Of a DNA stretch of 64,000 nucleotides, positions 30,471 to 40,941 are shown piece after piece. Each line of letters opens with the position of its first letter. Positions within the stretch are counted from its first letter, which is position 1. Source of the stretch: Gnetum montanum (Eukaryota > Streptophyta > Gnetopsida > Gnetales > Gnetaceae); NCBI GenBank assembly GCA_015680685.1, contig MNCI01003938.1:192110-256109 (forward strand), given 5' to 3'. A model generated the notes under the pieces. The model made no database searches. It saw nothing but the letters and a program-made list of their open reading frames with translations, and was not told the origin of the DNA. A program made the translations under genes and the position numbers.

Positions 30471-31640
30471 GCAAAATTAGTAACTATTTTTCTTTTTCTT
30501 TGGTTTTATAGTTTTTTTTCTAATTTTTCATCTCTTAATTTATTTTTTATCTTTTCAAGGTTGATCTCATCTGTGAATAAAATAATCATGTGACCTATCA
30601 GTTGAGGTGTTGTTCTATGCTATCGAGTCATAAGGGACTAATTATTTGAATAGTAAGTCCACAACATCCATCCATCCATTCTATTAATAAGAGGTACTAC
30701 TCTGGGTATGATGATGTTCTTGTTTTCATTAAAAATTAAAGTAACTTTATACTCATTATTCCCAAACCAAAGAGTCATGAACTAAGAGGGAATGGAAAGG
30801 GTGTGACATCAAGGGGACTTATGGATTCTCTTTGGTGACATCTGTAGGTGCTATCATGTAGCTTGGTTGTACTAAGATCCTTATAGATCTAATGAAAAAT
30901 GGGAGTAAGAGTTGTGATAAAGGCACTCAATAAAGGAACTCAATGTTGTTTTGGGGGGGTACTACTAGAAATACATACATCTATGCCTAAAGGTTGGCGG
31001 CTTCTCCAAATCACTTTTGGAAAAGACAAAGTGCAAGAAGTGGCTGGAAGAAGAAAAAGACAAGAAAAAAAATAGAGAAGAGAAAAAGAAAAGTAAGGAA
31101 AAAATAAGAAATGAAGTAGAAAACAAAAGACAAAGAAAACATGTGCCATAGACAAATTTGAATCACTCCACCCTTGTGCAAAATGCCACGTGATCATATG
31201 CCTTGCTGTCATGATGCTCTTATGGTTGTTTATCATTGGGATGAAATAATGTGATGTCACTGATTAGAGGTATGGAGTTGGTTTTGATCTTGGAGTGAAA
31301 GGCTAATGGTACTTTAATCACACACAACACTTAGGATTCATTGTGCCCAAGGTAACTTACCGCATGTCTCAATCTCTGCAACCCTCTCTTTTAATTCGTC
31401 ATCTCACTATCCAAGTACTTATAACTTATGTCTTATGTGGCATAGAATTCATACCTCATCGTGGTGGTATTTAACATGTGTGTGTTTTGTTGCACTGATG
31501 AAAATTACATTTAACCCTTCTAGTAATATGCCCCTTTGGTTGTCTAGCAAATGCTTCCTGCCAAAGGGCTAGGATAAGACTTAAATGTTTCCCTCTCTTC
31601 TGTTGCTGTAAGATTTCAAGAAAAAACTATCGTAGGTTGA
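30471..31640 (+). other. e3 3' non-coding region
   Basis: The first 400 bases align in patches with e1 5010-5470. A purine-rich block (31010-31130, AAGAAAAAGACAAGAAAAAA) and then AT-rich DNA follow. No coding sequence is recognised. Confidence 0.5.
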
Positions 31641-31649
31641 CCTTGTGCT

Positions 31650-32900
31650 CGAGATACATGCACTTCAAAAATGCGAAGTGCGTGCTTTGCAACCTGGAGG
31701 CATTTCTAGATTGAACGAAAAATCTATCAATCAGCTCAATTGCATGTCTCTAGATCAGTGGCAAGGTAGACTTGGGTACCTGCCTTCTTTTGGTATGTGG
31801 CACCACCCTAGGAAAAAAATAGTTTAGTGTCTTGTAGCCCCCTAGTGGTAGGCAAAATAATTTCTCCAATTGCTGGGGTCCCTAGATAAAAGGCCAGCAT
31901 TGTCTCTATCATCCTGATCTTGATTCCCCTAAACTTTGTCTTGTCGGCTTTCTAGTTTGAGAAAAATGCTTCATCAGGAAGCACTAAATTGCCCTCCAAC
32001 TACAACAATAGCTTCACCCAACCACATATTTCCACTAACCCTTAGAGCTCCTTGTTCACGTGGTATGTCGTGCATGCTGGCTCGTATGTCAGTGTAATTC
32101 CCATAGCTGAAATAATCTCCCACCAAGCCCTCTCTGTGTTGAAGACAATTTTCACTGAGTTGGGGATACATTGTTGTCAGAAAATCTTGTGGTTTCGTAT
32201 CTTCCATGCCTCCTATAAAAGAAACATGGCTTTTGAATCCCCCGTCAATAGCATTGGCTCTTGCCACCCCATGGCCTACATGTAGGAACATTGAAAGATG
32301 AAATTAAGTACAGTCTTAGGTCTATCATTACACAGTGGGTAGCCATCAGTGATGTTTAAGTCATGTCATTGTAATAATTCCCGCACGAGAAAGACATTAC
32401 TTTCAATGAGCTAGAGGAAAACCTTGATCTTTTCTGGCAGTCTCCCTCACCAAACCTATTTCCATCCAACCATCGGAGGATAAATTGACCAAATGAGCTG
32501 GTGCGGCATATCCCCCATTAAGCCTTGTGTCATTGCATATTGCACATGCATGCAAAGTGTCTTCTAGAGCTACGCGTTGTGTGGCATCACCTGCCACCTT
32601 TCATATTTATTTCCCATAATGCGTATCCACTGAGAAGTCCCATTTCCATGTTGTACTAGCCATAATAGTAGCCGTTGCCACCCCATTAGCAATTCATCTT
32701 CAAAATTGAAAATGCCATGTCCTCTTGCATCACAAGGGTAGGTGATCTTGTCCCATCCAAAAAAATGCAATTTACTCCCCCTACCCCTTGACCACACAAA
32801 GCTATGAATCAGCCGGTTGATTTTTTGAATCATGGTCTACAAGGGGTAGCCACAGTGGCCACAAAACATGTCATAGCCAAAAGAACACCTAACGCTAACA
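31650..32900 (-). pseudogene. LINE-B ORF2 C-terminal region
   Basis: I-N-R-L-I-H-S-F-V-W and F-F-G-W-D-K-I-T-Y-P-C-D-A-R-G-H-G-I (32833-32570) are the conserved block after the RT palm in plant L1 ORF2 (W-x-x-V-C-x-P-x-x-x-G-G-L-G-I). The Cys/His zf-RVT segment is weak. W-K-I-R-N-H-K-I-F near 32200 matches the usual W-x-x-R-N-x-x-x-F end segment. Confidence 0.65.
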
Positions 32901-33900
32901 TGAGTCTCCCTTTCTTTGAGAGGAAACACTTAGCCTTCAAGTTTCTAAATTAGAGCATTCCAAGAAGATCATCTCCCCCAATGGAATAATAGGATCCCAA
33001 GATACGAATCTTGAGGAGAACCTAGGAGAATCCATAGGATTTGTGAAATCTAACCACTCACTTTTTGGTCCATATTGATAAAATGGACCAAGGATTTTCC
33101 ATGATTAATCACTAGACCTACCTCCCCCATTAGATTTGTAAGCGTCTGATTAATTTTTCGTGCCTATGGTACCCTCTTGCAACTGAGAAGCATTGTATTA
33201 TCTACGTAGTACTCAATAAGGCATTTCACCCTCATGATTTCCAGCCCCTACACTCCCGTAGCTTTGCAATAATATTTTAAAAGGTTTTTCATAATAATAA
33301 AAAGTAATGGCAACAGGGGGTCCCCCTGCCTTAACCCTTGACTGAGGGAAGAAAGCCCCCATAGTTTACCCCCCACATTGAAGGAGAAAACTATTAACTC
33401 TTGCATTTGAATGCACAAATTAATGAAAGTTGGGTCAAAACCTTTTTGCAACATAATATCAGTGAGTGCCTCCTAGCTAACGATATCATATGCCTTTGTA
33501 ATGTCCAATTTTAGGCATAATCCAAGGAATTTCATAATGTGTAGAGTGTATGATTTCCTACATGAGCATCACCTAGTCTTGTAAAAACATTCCCGTAACA
33601 AACCTAGTTTGATTATCTTTAATCACTATTGGCATGAGGGGGACTAGTCTATGGACAATCATCTTAGAGAAAAGTCTATTTGATCAACATGTTGCAGACC
33701 CCAATAGGTCTAAAATGAGTAGGGGAGGAAACATTAGATTGCTTTGGGATGCAAACAATTCTAGAGCAATTAATCTCTCTTCACACTTGGTGTCTTGCAA
33801 GCATCAGGTTGAAAGCATCAAAGAGGTTGGACCCAATAATACTGATAAATTCCCTAAAGAATTCAATGCTCCAACCATTTGGTCTTGGTGCTTTACCTCC
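32900..33900 (-). pseudogene. LINE-B ORF2 reverse transcriptase part
   Basis: The open stretch 33454-33248 has F-N-V-G-G-K and S-L-S-Q-G-L-R-Q-G-D-P-L, then L-L-F-I-I, the RT domain 4 block of L1 LINEs. At 33208-33197 the catalytic F-A-D-D reads Y-V-D-N, followed by T-M-L-L. Upstream, palm motif A is hard to read through frame changes near 33500. Confidence 0.78.
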
Positions 33901-35192
33901 CTTCATGGACCTAATAGCCATCTTTAACTCTTGCATTGTAAATGGAAGGAGTAGCCAGGTGTTGTCCTAGTCTTCTAGCACCTGCAAAACCTCAATAGAT
34001 AGCAGCATTGTACTTTGTTTCACCCAAATCCTACCCCAATATTTCCCCAGCAACTGAGCCATCATTTCAGGATTGTTCACTAGAGAACCATCCACCATCA
34101 TGCGAAGGGTGGTTTTGTCCAGTCCTCTAGACTTAGCCGCTGCAAAAAAGAATCTTTTTTGATGGTTGCCTTCCCTTAGCCATCTGATCTACAACCATTT
34201 TTGCTAGTAAGTTTCCTCCTCCATAGATCTAGTGCTTGCAGTTGTGTCAAGATTCTAGCTTCCTCATCCTGCAAGTCCTCACCCAACTCTTGCCTAGCTT
34301 GAACCATTTTCAGATTTTGGCCAAAAAAATGAGAATTTATCATGCATAGCTTATGATTGGATAACTTGTTTCAACTGTAATAGGCCATCCTATAGAAAAT
34401 TCTGAGGATATCCCCTGTCTGCCTAATACTTCCCCTAGATTTCTTCTACCAAGGGATGTAACCATGGCTTGATCAACCATGAAACTTCAAATCTAAAAGA
34501 TTGAGGAAGTTGACACTGAGTAACCCCAAGGTAGCAAAGGATTGACTTGTGATTGGATGCCTACCTTTCTTTACCTAACATTTGTACATCAAACTATAAC
34601 AAGAGATCAAAACTAATCCAAACATAATCTATCCTAGAAAGAATCTGTTTGGTGCCCCTATGCCTATTACTCCACATGAATCGACAATTGCAATATCTAG
34701 GTCAACTAGAGAGTGCAACTGCAAAAAACTCTGAAATTCCTAGGCCCCTGGAGGAACGGTGTAGTCCATTCCCGAATTTTCCCAAGGGTAAAGCCATTGG
34801 TTGAAATCGCCCACAATAAGCTAGGCCCATCGATTTGGAATTAGTGTCACCACACTTTCTAGCTCCTGCAATTGAAGCTCCCAAGCTTGGGCCCCATAGA
34901 AATTAGTCAACTAGAGACCTTTGGAGGGCATGAAAATAGTAATGCTCCATTTTGAGGAATCAACCAACGAGATCTCAGGCCTTCCTAAAATGGCTAAACC
35001 CATTGCACGTCCCTGACACGACCTCAAGTGTTGATTCCAACCCATCCATTGTAGGTGGAATGTCTCTAAAACTTGTAGCTTAGTTTCCTATAGGCAAACA
35101 ATATCACACTCCTCACTTCACATAATCTCTCTTAGGGTATTTCTTTTGTAGGGTGTACCTTGTCCCCTACAATTCCATGAGAGAATCTTCAT
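33900..35192 (-). pseudogene. LINE-B ORF2 endonuclease (APE type) part
   Basis: The start at 35192 reads M-K-I-L-S-W-N-C-R-G-Q-G-T-P-Y-K-R-N, the standard opening with the metal-binding Asn. C-L-stop-E-T-K follows, where the catalytic Glu of the Q-E-T-K motif survives but the Gln is a stop. I-V-G-D-F-N-Q-W is seen near 34800, the G-D-F-N catalytic segment. Many CAG, CAA or TGG positions are stops. Confidence 0.82.
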
Positions 35193-35199
35193 GCATGAC

Positions 35200-36483
35200 C
35201 GATGGACCATCTCTAGTAGACCTCCTTCAGGGTTTGCTGTGTTTCCAAATCAATATTCATCTATGTATGTTTGTTCCTTGTAAGTTGGCTGGAAGGATAG
35301 TCAAGCTTACTTGACCCTAGTGAAACTGGAATGTTGCCTGAGTCCTCCATTCACAGAGAGGTCAAATCCAGCATTTGTGGTAGAGGGCTTTCCCTAATGA
35401 CGTTGATCCATTCTTCCAGTGGAGGGAGCTCCACTCCCCGTTTTGTGGATGAGACCATCAGTGGTGTATTGGGAGAAGGGCTACACATTTGTCTCCCCAC
35501 CCCCTACCCCTTCAACTCATGAATGTCGACACACAGGGTTTGTGAGTGGCCCCAACATCCCATGCTGATCCACTCCCCATCTTTGGGAGCTACACCTTTA
35601 TGTGGAGCTTGTGGAGGTGCCTTAGTCAGTTGCCTACTCTTCCCCCAAAATCAACACTTGGCCTTAGCATGTCCATTTTCCCCACACATAGAGCACCCCT
35701 TCCTTGGATGAGTAGTCACCTCTTGAGCTAGCTGCTCCTCCAAGTTTTCAAACTCTGCCCTGATCTGTTTCTCTTCCCCTAGCAGTTTGAGTAGAACTTC
35801 TTTAACCTAATCCTTGGAAGACAAGGCTTGCTAGATAGAAAAATGAACAAATCCCATACGTTCCATGGATGATGTAAAATGAGCAAAGGATATGAATTCC
35901 CTAAAAAGACCAGCAATCTTCCTCAAAAACTCTGGACTCCACATCTTTCATGGAATCTTGGAGATGCGCATCCAAACTGGTGCTTTGGAAAATAGGTTTG
36001 TTTTCTAGTGAGCCCGTGGCCTCCAATGTGTGAGTGCTAGTCCTTGGGCCCTATAGAAGCATAGTCTGCCCAAGAGGACACTATTCCTATCCTCCATATT
36101 CTTGACAATGAACAATAACAACACTTCAGATAGACTCCAAACTTCAACATCCTTAATCCCCCAGACCTCCACCATCCACATTCGGATAAGATCTAGTCAG
36201 GTCAGGCCTTTGAAGAAACAAGCCTACCAATTAGGCTACGTTGCATGGTCTGGACCCCCTCATTTGATGGCCCACAAACCCTCAACCACATCACACCTTC
36301 TTGACGGGAATAGGCCTCAATACCACTATCCTTCGGCTTCCAACCACCCCCTAGTGCCTCCACCAAACCTAACCTTGCTACAGCATCCATCCCCTCCATG
36401 GCTTTGCAACTTGCATTGAGACCCCCATTGGTGTCACCGCTCATACCCTTAGCTTCTCCAACCCTTGCTCCCGTGCTCGCCAT
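35200..36483 (-). pseudogene. LINE-B ORF1 (CCHC nucleic-acid-binding protein)
   Basis: It starts M-A-S-T-G-A-R-V-G at 36483 and is Gly-rich at first. Near 35695-35654 a canonical zinc knuckle is intact: C-S-M-C-G-E-N-G-H-A-K-A-K-C (CX2CX4HX4C). Plant L1 ORF1 proteins bind RNA and accompany ORF2 during retrotransposition. The frame is broken between the N-terminal stretch (ends at 36202) and the knuckle. Confidence 0.75.
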
Positions 36484-36490
36484 CTCTAGT

Positions 36491-37195
36491 TCCCATATAT
36501 ATAAGCTTTAAAACAAATTAAAGTCTACGTATTTAATAGAGTACTAAGGTCACATTTTAAAATGTGGGGCATTACATTATTACTTAAGCCATATTTTTTA
36601 TTTGTAAAATTGACCATTTTCACAAGTTGAGTGAAGTAGTTCCTTTAAAAAATTTTCTTCTTTTGAGCTTCTAGTCTTTTGGAAATATGCATTACATCTA
36701 ATAAATAATTTCAACATCCAAAATGAAGATGCAAGAGAGAGGCTAATCAAAGTTGTTAAGGACTGTTTAATGGATATCTTATGCCAAGGTTCTTAACTTT
36801 GATTGCATTGAAAGCCCTCAAGTTTTTCAAACATAGCTTAGAGCTCTCAATAAGTAACTCCTTTTGGTCAGATTTAACTTGTTAGTCATAATGGAAGTTT
36901 TTTTTTGGAAATAAGAGCTTAAACTTCTTTCCATATTAAAACCTTTTGGGATGACATCTTATTTAAATTTTAATTAGCAAGCATTGCTGGCTGCAGTTTT
37001 ACTATCAATTAATAGTCTTATTCAATGTATGTTTGTAGCTTTGGTAGTGGGTTCATGACAGGGTCAAGAATTCATGTTTGTGTTGGGGTTATGAGGTTAT
37101 AAGTATGACTTAGGTGTTAATAGTTCTAATGCATTTGAGGTATGAATATAGGAGTCAAGGTATTTAAAATATATATATGTGTATGTGCAAGCAAC
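36491..37195. other. AT-rich spacer, nothing recognised
   Basis: Runs of T or A (36900, 37160) are the only notable content. The 3' end of this stretch probably belongs to the copia-type LTR whose end is at 37427. Confidence 0.45.
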
Positions 37196-37355
37196 AATGA
37201 AGTGTTAGCTTAGTGGTAAGAGTCTTGACATGGAAGCCCCAAGTCATAGGGGATAAAAAAAACTTCCAGAAGAGGACTATTATGTCTAGTAGATCCAAGA
37301 GGATCTCGGTAGACATAGTTAAAAATTCAGTTTTAGTTTCAATTTTTGCTCTATA
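37196..37355 (+). repeat. tRNA-derived SINE-like copy A
   Basis: GTTAGCTTAGTGGTAAGAG (37204-37222) matches the polymerase III A-box TRGCNNAGYNGG but for one missing base. AAGTCATAGGG follows where a B-box would begin, but the rest is deleted. The 3' part, from AGATCCAAGAGG to AGTTAAAAATTCAG and TTTTAGTTTCAA, matches copy B at 43350-43545. Confidence 0.6.
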
Positions 37356-37458
37356 CTTTTTTATTTCCTATTGTCAATTATGATAATTCTACTACCTTGA
37401 ATTGGTCATTGGGGTTAGCTTTCCACACTTGCTATCAGAGCTTAGAAGTTTGCAAAAC

Positions 37459-38040
37459 ATGGTAAAAGAAGTGAAAGTGCTTACATTTGAAGGGAACAAC
37501 TTTTAGTATTAGCAAAAGATCAAGATTTTCTTTCAAGCAAATGAAGGTTTGGATTTAGTAGAGGAGGCATTTAAAGGAATGACATAAGTTGATTATCTTC
37601 TTATAACAAAAAATTAAAAGAATTCTTGGTATAATAGAAAGAGCACATATGGAGTTGCCACAAGCATCATTAATGTAGGGTTGCATGATAAAAGATGTTT
37701 AAGTTGCAACCAAATCAATTTCAAATAACTACCAGGATGTTTTGGAGAATGAATACAAGAGAACACACAATGTGTATCTAAGTGAAGCTGATGGAAAGCA
37801 AACGAAGAGTTTGAAATTTTAATTAATTTTGAAGATGGACCTCTTGAAAAGGTTGTAGTACATAGTTAGCAAACTTGCACAGCTTGGAGAGGCAAAATTT
37901 GGAAGACCCTTAGTTGAAAGGGTACTTAAATGTTTTTCAAAAATATTACCTTTTTGCATTTTGTATATAGAAATCAGGACTTAGATAAATAATCTTTGCT
38001 AAATCTTATTAGTTGTTTGAGAAATATAAAAAAGAATAAA
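37459..38040 (+). pseudogene. gag: Copia gag remnant
   Basis: From the ATG at 37459: M-V-K-E-V-K-V-L-T-F-E-G-N-N-F, then I-F-F-Q-A-N-E-G-L-D-L-V-E-E. This is the L-x-G-x-N-[FY]-x-x-W...F-x-x-x-x-L-W-D-x-V-E-E pattern of copia gag. The Trp is a stop (TAG). Later text is unclear because of stops. Confidence 0.65.
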
Positions 38041-38055
38041 GAATAAAGAGCAGCT

Positions 38056-38690
38056 TGATAGTTAATTTGTTGTGGCAAGAGGCAAAAGATGAGGAAAGAC
38101 ATACAAAACATGTTTCAAATGCAAGTACTATGCATAAGAAAGGGTAAAGGTATTTGAGAAGCATTTGGATCAAAAGGAGGAAATTATTGTCTCACTTATC
38201 ACATAGTCACATTGATGCATTGAAACTTTATGATATATGTTCATGATTTAATATCAATGAACATTTATTTATGATTTAGGCGTAACAATGAAGTTCTAAA
38301 ATTTATGATTAAGTTATTATCTTTGTCATGTTTTGTTAATTATTCAACCTATATAACTATTAAAGGTTGTTATTATGTGAAAATAATGTGGATAACTTTT
38401 AGTCTATATTTATAGCAAACTAGATTGGTGAGGTAGGTAACATTTGGTTATATTACAGATACATGTATGTCCTACTCCACATCATTTGGCCAAAAAGGGT
38501 AAGTTCATATTTAATGGGAAATGAGGACACTTCATGGGTATTTTCTCTTGATGTGTGTCTGTGTAATGTTACTTTTGTTTAAGTCAAGCACCATCATCTA
38601 TATCAAGGAAAGAGGGTTTTGGGCTATGGATTCTTACTTTAGTTACACAATGGTAATTACTAAATTTTAGTGGTGGTGGTAGTTACTAAA
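38056..38690. other. Non-coding part of the copia element, nothing recognised
   Basis: AT-rich sequence where the end of gag would lie. No domain can be read in any frame. Confidence 0.4.
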
Positions 38691-38697
38691 TGTGCAT

Positions 38698-38795
38698 AAT
38701 ATCAAGGGGTGTGACTTATTGGTTAAGGCGTATGGCTTGCATTCTCTAAGTCACAAGTTTGATCCCAATAGGCTACTAAGTTATACAAGCATTAT
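38698..38795 (+). repeat. tRNA-derived SINE-like copy C (Au-like head)
   Basis: TGACTTATTGGTTAAGGCG (38712-38730) resembles an A-box and AGTTTGATCCC (38756-38766) a B-box, spaced as in a tRNA gene. TATGGCTTGC lies between. The head resembles plant Au-type SINEs. The sequence after it differs from copies A and B, so it is a different family. Confidence 0.55.
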
Positions 38796-38799
38796 ACAA

Positions 38800-39595
38800 A
38801 AATATTTTTGCAATTAATCAAGTCCAATAGATTTATAGCATTTTAGATATAATTAAAAAAAGTTTCATTGTCCCATCCATAGCTTGTATTTTGTTTTTTT
38901 TTTTAATTTGGAAAAGATTTTGAATCATGCTAGTTTCATTATTAGTTGCAACTGATTGCTCTAGAATAGTACAATTCTTAGTGGTATTGAAAGTTACAGA
39001 AAATGGCTAGTGTTGAAGGTAGAATTTTAGAAGTTAAAATTCCATGAACATCCACTTTAGAATTTTCAGTCTTAGTGTATAAATGCAACTAAAGTTGTAG
39101 GAAGGAGGCTTTTAGGGGTTCTTGTTTTTCTTTTGAATGTATGGTTGCTTCATTTTGGCTTAAATTTTTCTATTAAATATGAGACTACTTGTGACATCCC
39201 ATACTTGGATGTCATGAAATTAAAAAAAGAGCAAGAAATGCTTAAGAAGGATGAACACAAACTTTATTGATTAAGAATTGATGATAATCACTCTTTGGTG
39301 GGGTTCACATGGTTATTTTCTTAAGGATGTGCTAGGTTATCTTTGTCTACTTCACTAGCAATGTCACTTGTCTTCTTATCCTTGGCTTACAACTCCATGT
39401 TAGCACATCATCTAATTTATTGGTTTAAATAAGCTGGGTTAAACCCTCTTAGGTTCCCAAGGGACATGTTCCCTTGTACAATATACCCTTGGCCAAAGGC
39501 CTTTTACAACATTTGGTTGGAACCATTAACTTATTTGAAAATGGGTATATGACACCATTACTACTGGATAAAAGAAAGTACAACTTCAGTTTCTA
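38800..39595. other. AT-rich spacer, nothing recognised
   Basis: CAAGGGACATGTTCCCTTG (39459-39477) is a short inverted repeat, CAAGGGAACATGTCCC in mirrored form. No coding sequence. Confidence 0.4.
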
Positions 39596-39603
39596 CTAAC
39601 AAC

Positions 39604-39803
39604 CATGAATGAATTGTAGATTCAAGGTCTTCCAATCATCTTATAACAATAAACATTTCTTTAAGCATTTGGAAATTAAAGGTTTAGGAGAAGTAAGCAT
39701 AGAAGATGGAAGCAAGATAAGGCTTGAAGGCGTTGGCATAGTAGCACTTACATTAGCTAATGTCAACTGCATAGAGACAAGAGATACCGACTTTGGTGGG
39801 TAA
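39604..39803 (+). pseudogene. pol: Copia protease remnant
   Basis: In one frame near 39613 the text is I-V-D-S-R-S-S-N-H-L, equivalent to W-I-[VL]-D-S-G-A-S-N-H-[ML] of copia proteases, with Gly-Ala changed to Arg-Ser. A frame change then leads to F-F-K-H-L-E-I-K-G-L-G-E-V-S-I-E-D-G-S-K-I and L-E-G-V-G, the D-G-S-x-x-x-V-x-G-x-G segment. Confidence 0.65.
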
Positions 39804-40202
39804 TCAAATATCAATTCAGAAACTCACACAAAAAAGTTTTAATATGAAATTAGTGGAGAAATCTGCAATATATATAACATGATAAAATTATATTTAAAAA
39901 GGTTCATCATCTAGAGGCTCAATGCTTATTTCATCAAGTGGGTCCTAGGAGGGTTGGTAAATGAGTGAAGTCTAACCTCGTTTTGAGTGGCTGCACTCAC
40001 ATGCAAACCTAGGTCTTATTTGAGGAGTGAGCACCTTACCATCACTCCAAGTGATGGCTCCCATGGAGAAATTATGTGTCTTGAGTTAAAAAGAAATAAA
40101 AAATCTATGTTTTGGAGCTAACAATGATGAACTTAAACATTGATTGCAAACCAACCCCACCCACCCACCACATAAATTAGATTTGTAACATACTAAATTA
40201 GA

Positions 40203-40424
40203 GTGAGAGAAATGGAAGAGGTATTTGATATGAAAGACATGAAGAAGTTGCAATACTTCCTAGGAAATGAATTGACTAATACAAGGAGGATGTCATCTTT
40301 CATTGAAGTATGTATGCATAATATTTATTTAAGAAATTTGTTACACATAATGCCAATCCAGTGCCTGTACGATTGCCTAATGATTTTTAAAAGCAGCAAG
40401 ATACCTCAACTGTTTCAGTCTTGA
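40203..40424 (+). pseudogene. pol: Copia reverse transcriptase C-terminal remnant
   Basis: M-E-E-V-F-D-M-K-D-M-K-K-L-Q-Y-F-L-G-N-E matches F-x-M-x-D-L-G-x-L-x-Y-F-L-G-I-E of copia RT. I-Y-L-R-N-L-L then matches K-Y-x-x-x-L-L. Integrase and the first two thirds of RT are missing between 39803 and 40203. Confidence 0.7.
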
Positions 40425-40941
40425 TCTAGTGTTTTACTTAAATGTTGTATTAGGATTCATAGTGGCCCAAGTGACAAACACAAAGGCATGTACATTAACT
40501 TATCGCAGTAGCCATTGACATGCAAATACGTTTTATTAATTTAATTTACATTACTAACATTAATGCAACAATAAAATAGGAAAACAATATACTTGATTCA
40601 TGCTTTTATCACTCTATTATTTTGGTGGTTGTATTTTTTGTTTCCAGACATTTCAAATTAAATTCATTTTAGAACCTTGTGTGAATTATTAAAACATTTG
40701 GCAAAAAATGTGACTTTTTGAAAATTAGTTACTTTACTTTTTTGATAAACTTGGCTGAAAAAATTGCCAAGCAGTGAAGGCCTTTTCCAGCTGAGGAAAT
40801 TGGCTATATTTCATTACATTGTGGTAGTTTTCCCAAAAAAATTTATCATTGCTTGAGGTAACAAGAATATACCTTTTTCCTCTCTTTTCATGGCCCAGAA
40901 TTCTACTACTATGATTTGATTCTTGGGCCCAGCTTTCCACA

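Larger units (their letters stand above)
27061..31640 (+). mobile_element. e3: second gag-only Athila-like element, 3' end lost
   Basis: It has LTR (27061-27896), primer site, gag (28031-30470) and a 3' non-coding part whose first section matches that of e1. It has no pol. The expected 3' LTR is not found. The minus-strand LINE-B begins near 31650, so the end was lost or displaced by that insertion. The right edge given is approximate. Confidence 0.75.
31650..36490 (-). mobile_element. LINE-B: minus-strand L1-type LINE, nearly full length
   Basis: ORF1 (from 36483) and ORF2 (from 35192) lie in the order expected for plant L1 LINEs. ORF2 shows endonuclease, RT and C-terminal zinc-finger regions down to about 31650. 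A TATATATA run lies just upstream of ORF1 (36497-36504). The 3' end and tail are not defined. Stops and frameshifts are spread through both frames. Confidence 0.82.
37385..40941 (+). mobile_element. Shattered Ty1/copia element
   Basis: Two LTR 3' ends match: AATTCTACTAC...AGCTTTCCACACTT ends at 37427-37430 and recurs at 40892-40944. After the first comes GCTATCAGAGC (37431), one mismatch from the initiator-Met primer site TGGTATCAGAGC in its conserved part. Between them lie gag, protease and RT remnants in copia order. The LTR starts are not recognisable, and most of integrase and RT is deleted. Confidence 0.6.

Noticed and set aside
30940-31260. Minus-strand 106-codon Phe/Ser-rich frame
   Set aside because: It is the complement of a purine-rich block in the e3 3' region. 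The composition is that of a simple tract and no domain is present.
36102-36419. 105-codon plus-strand Ser/Pro-rich protein
   Set aside because: It overlaps the LINE-B ORF1 N-terminus on the opposite strand and has no independent support.
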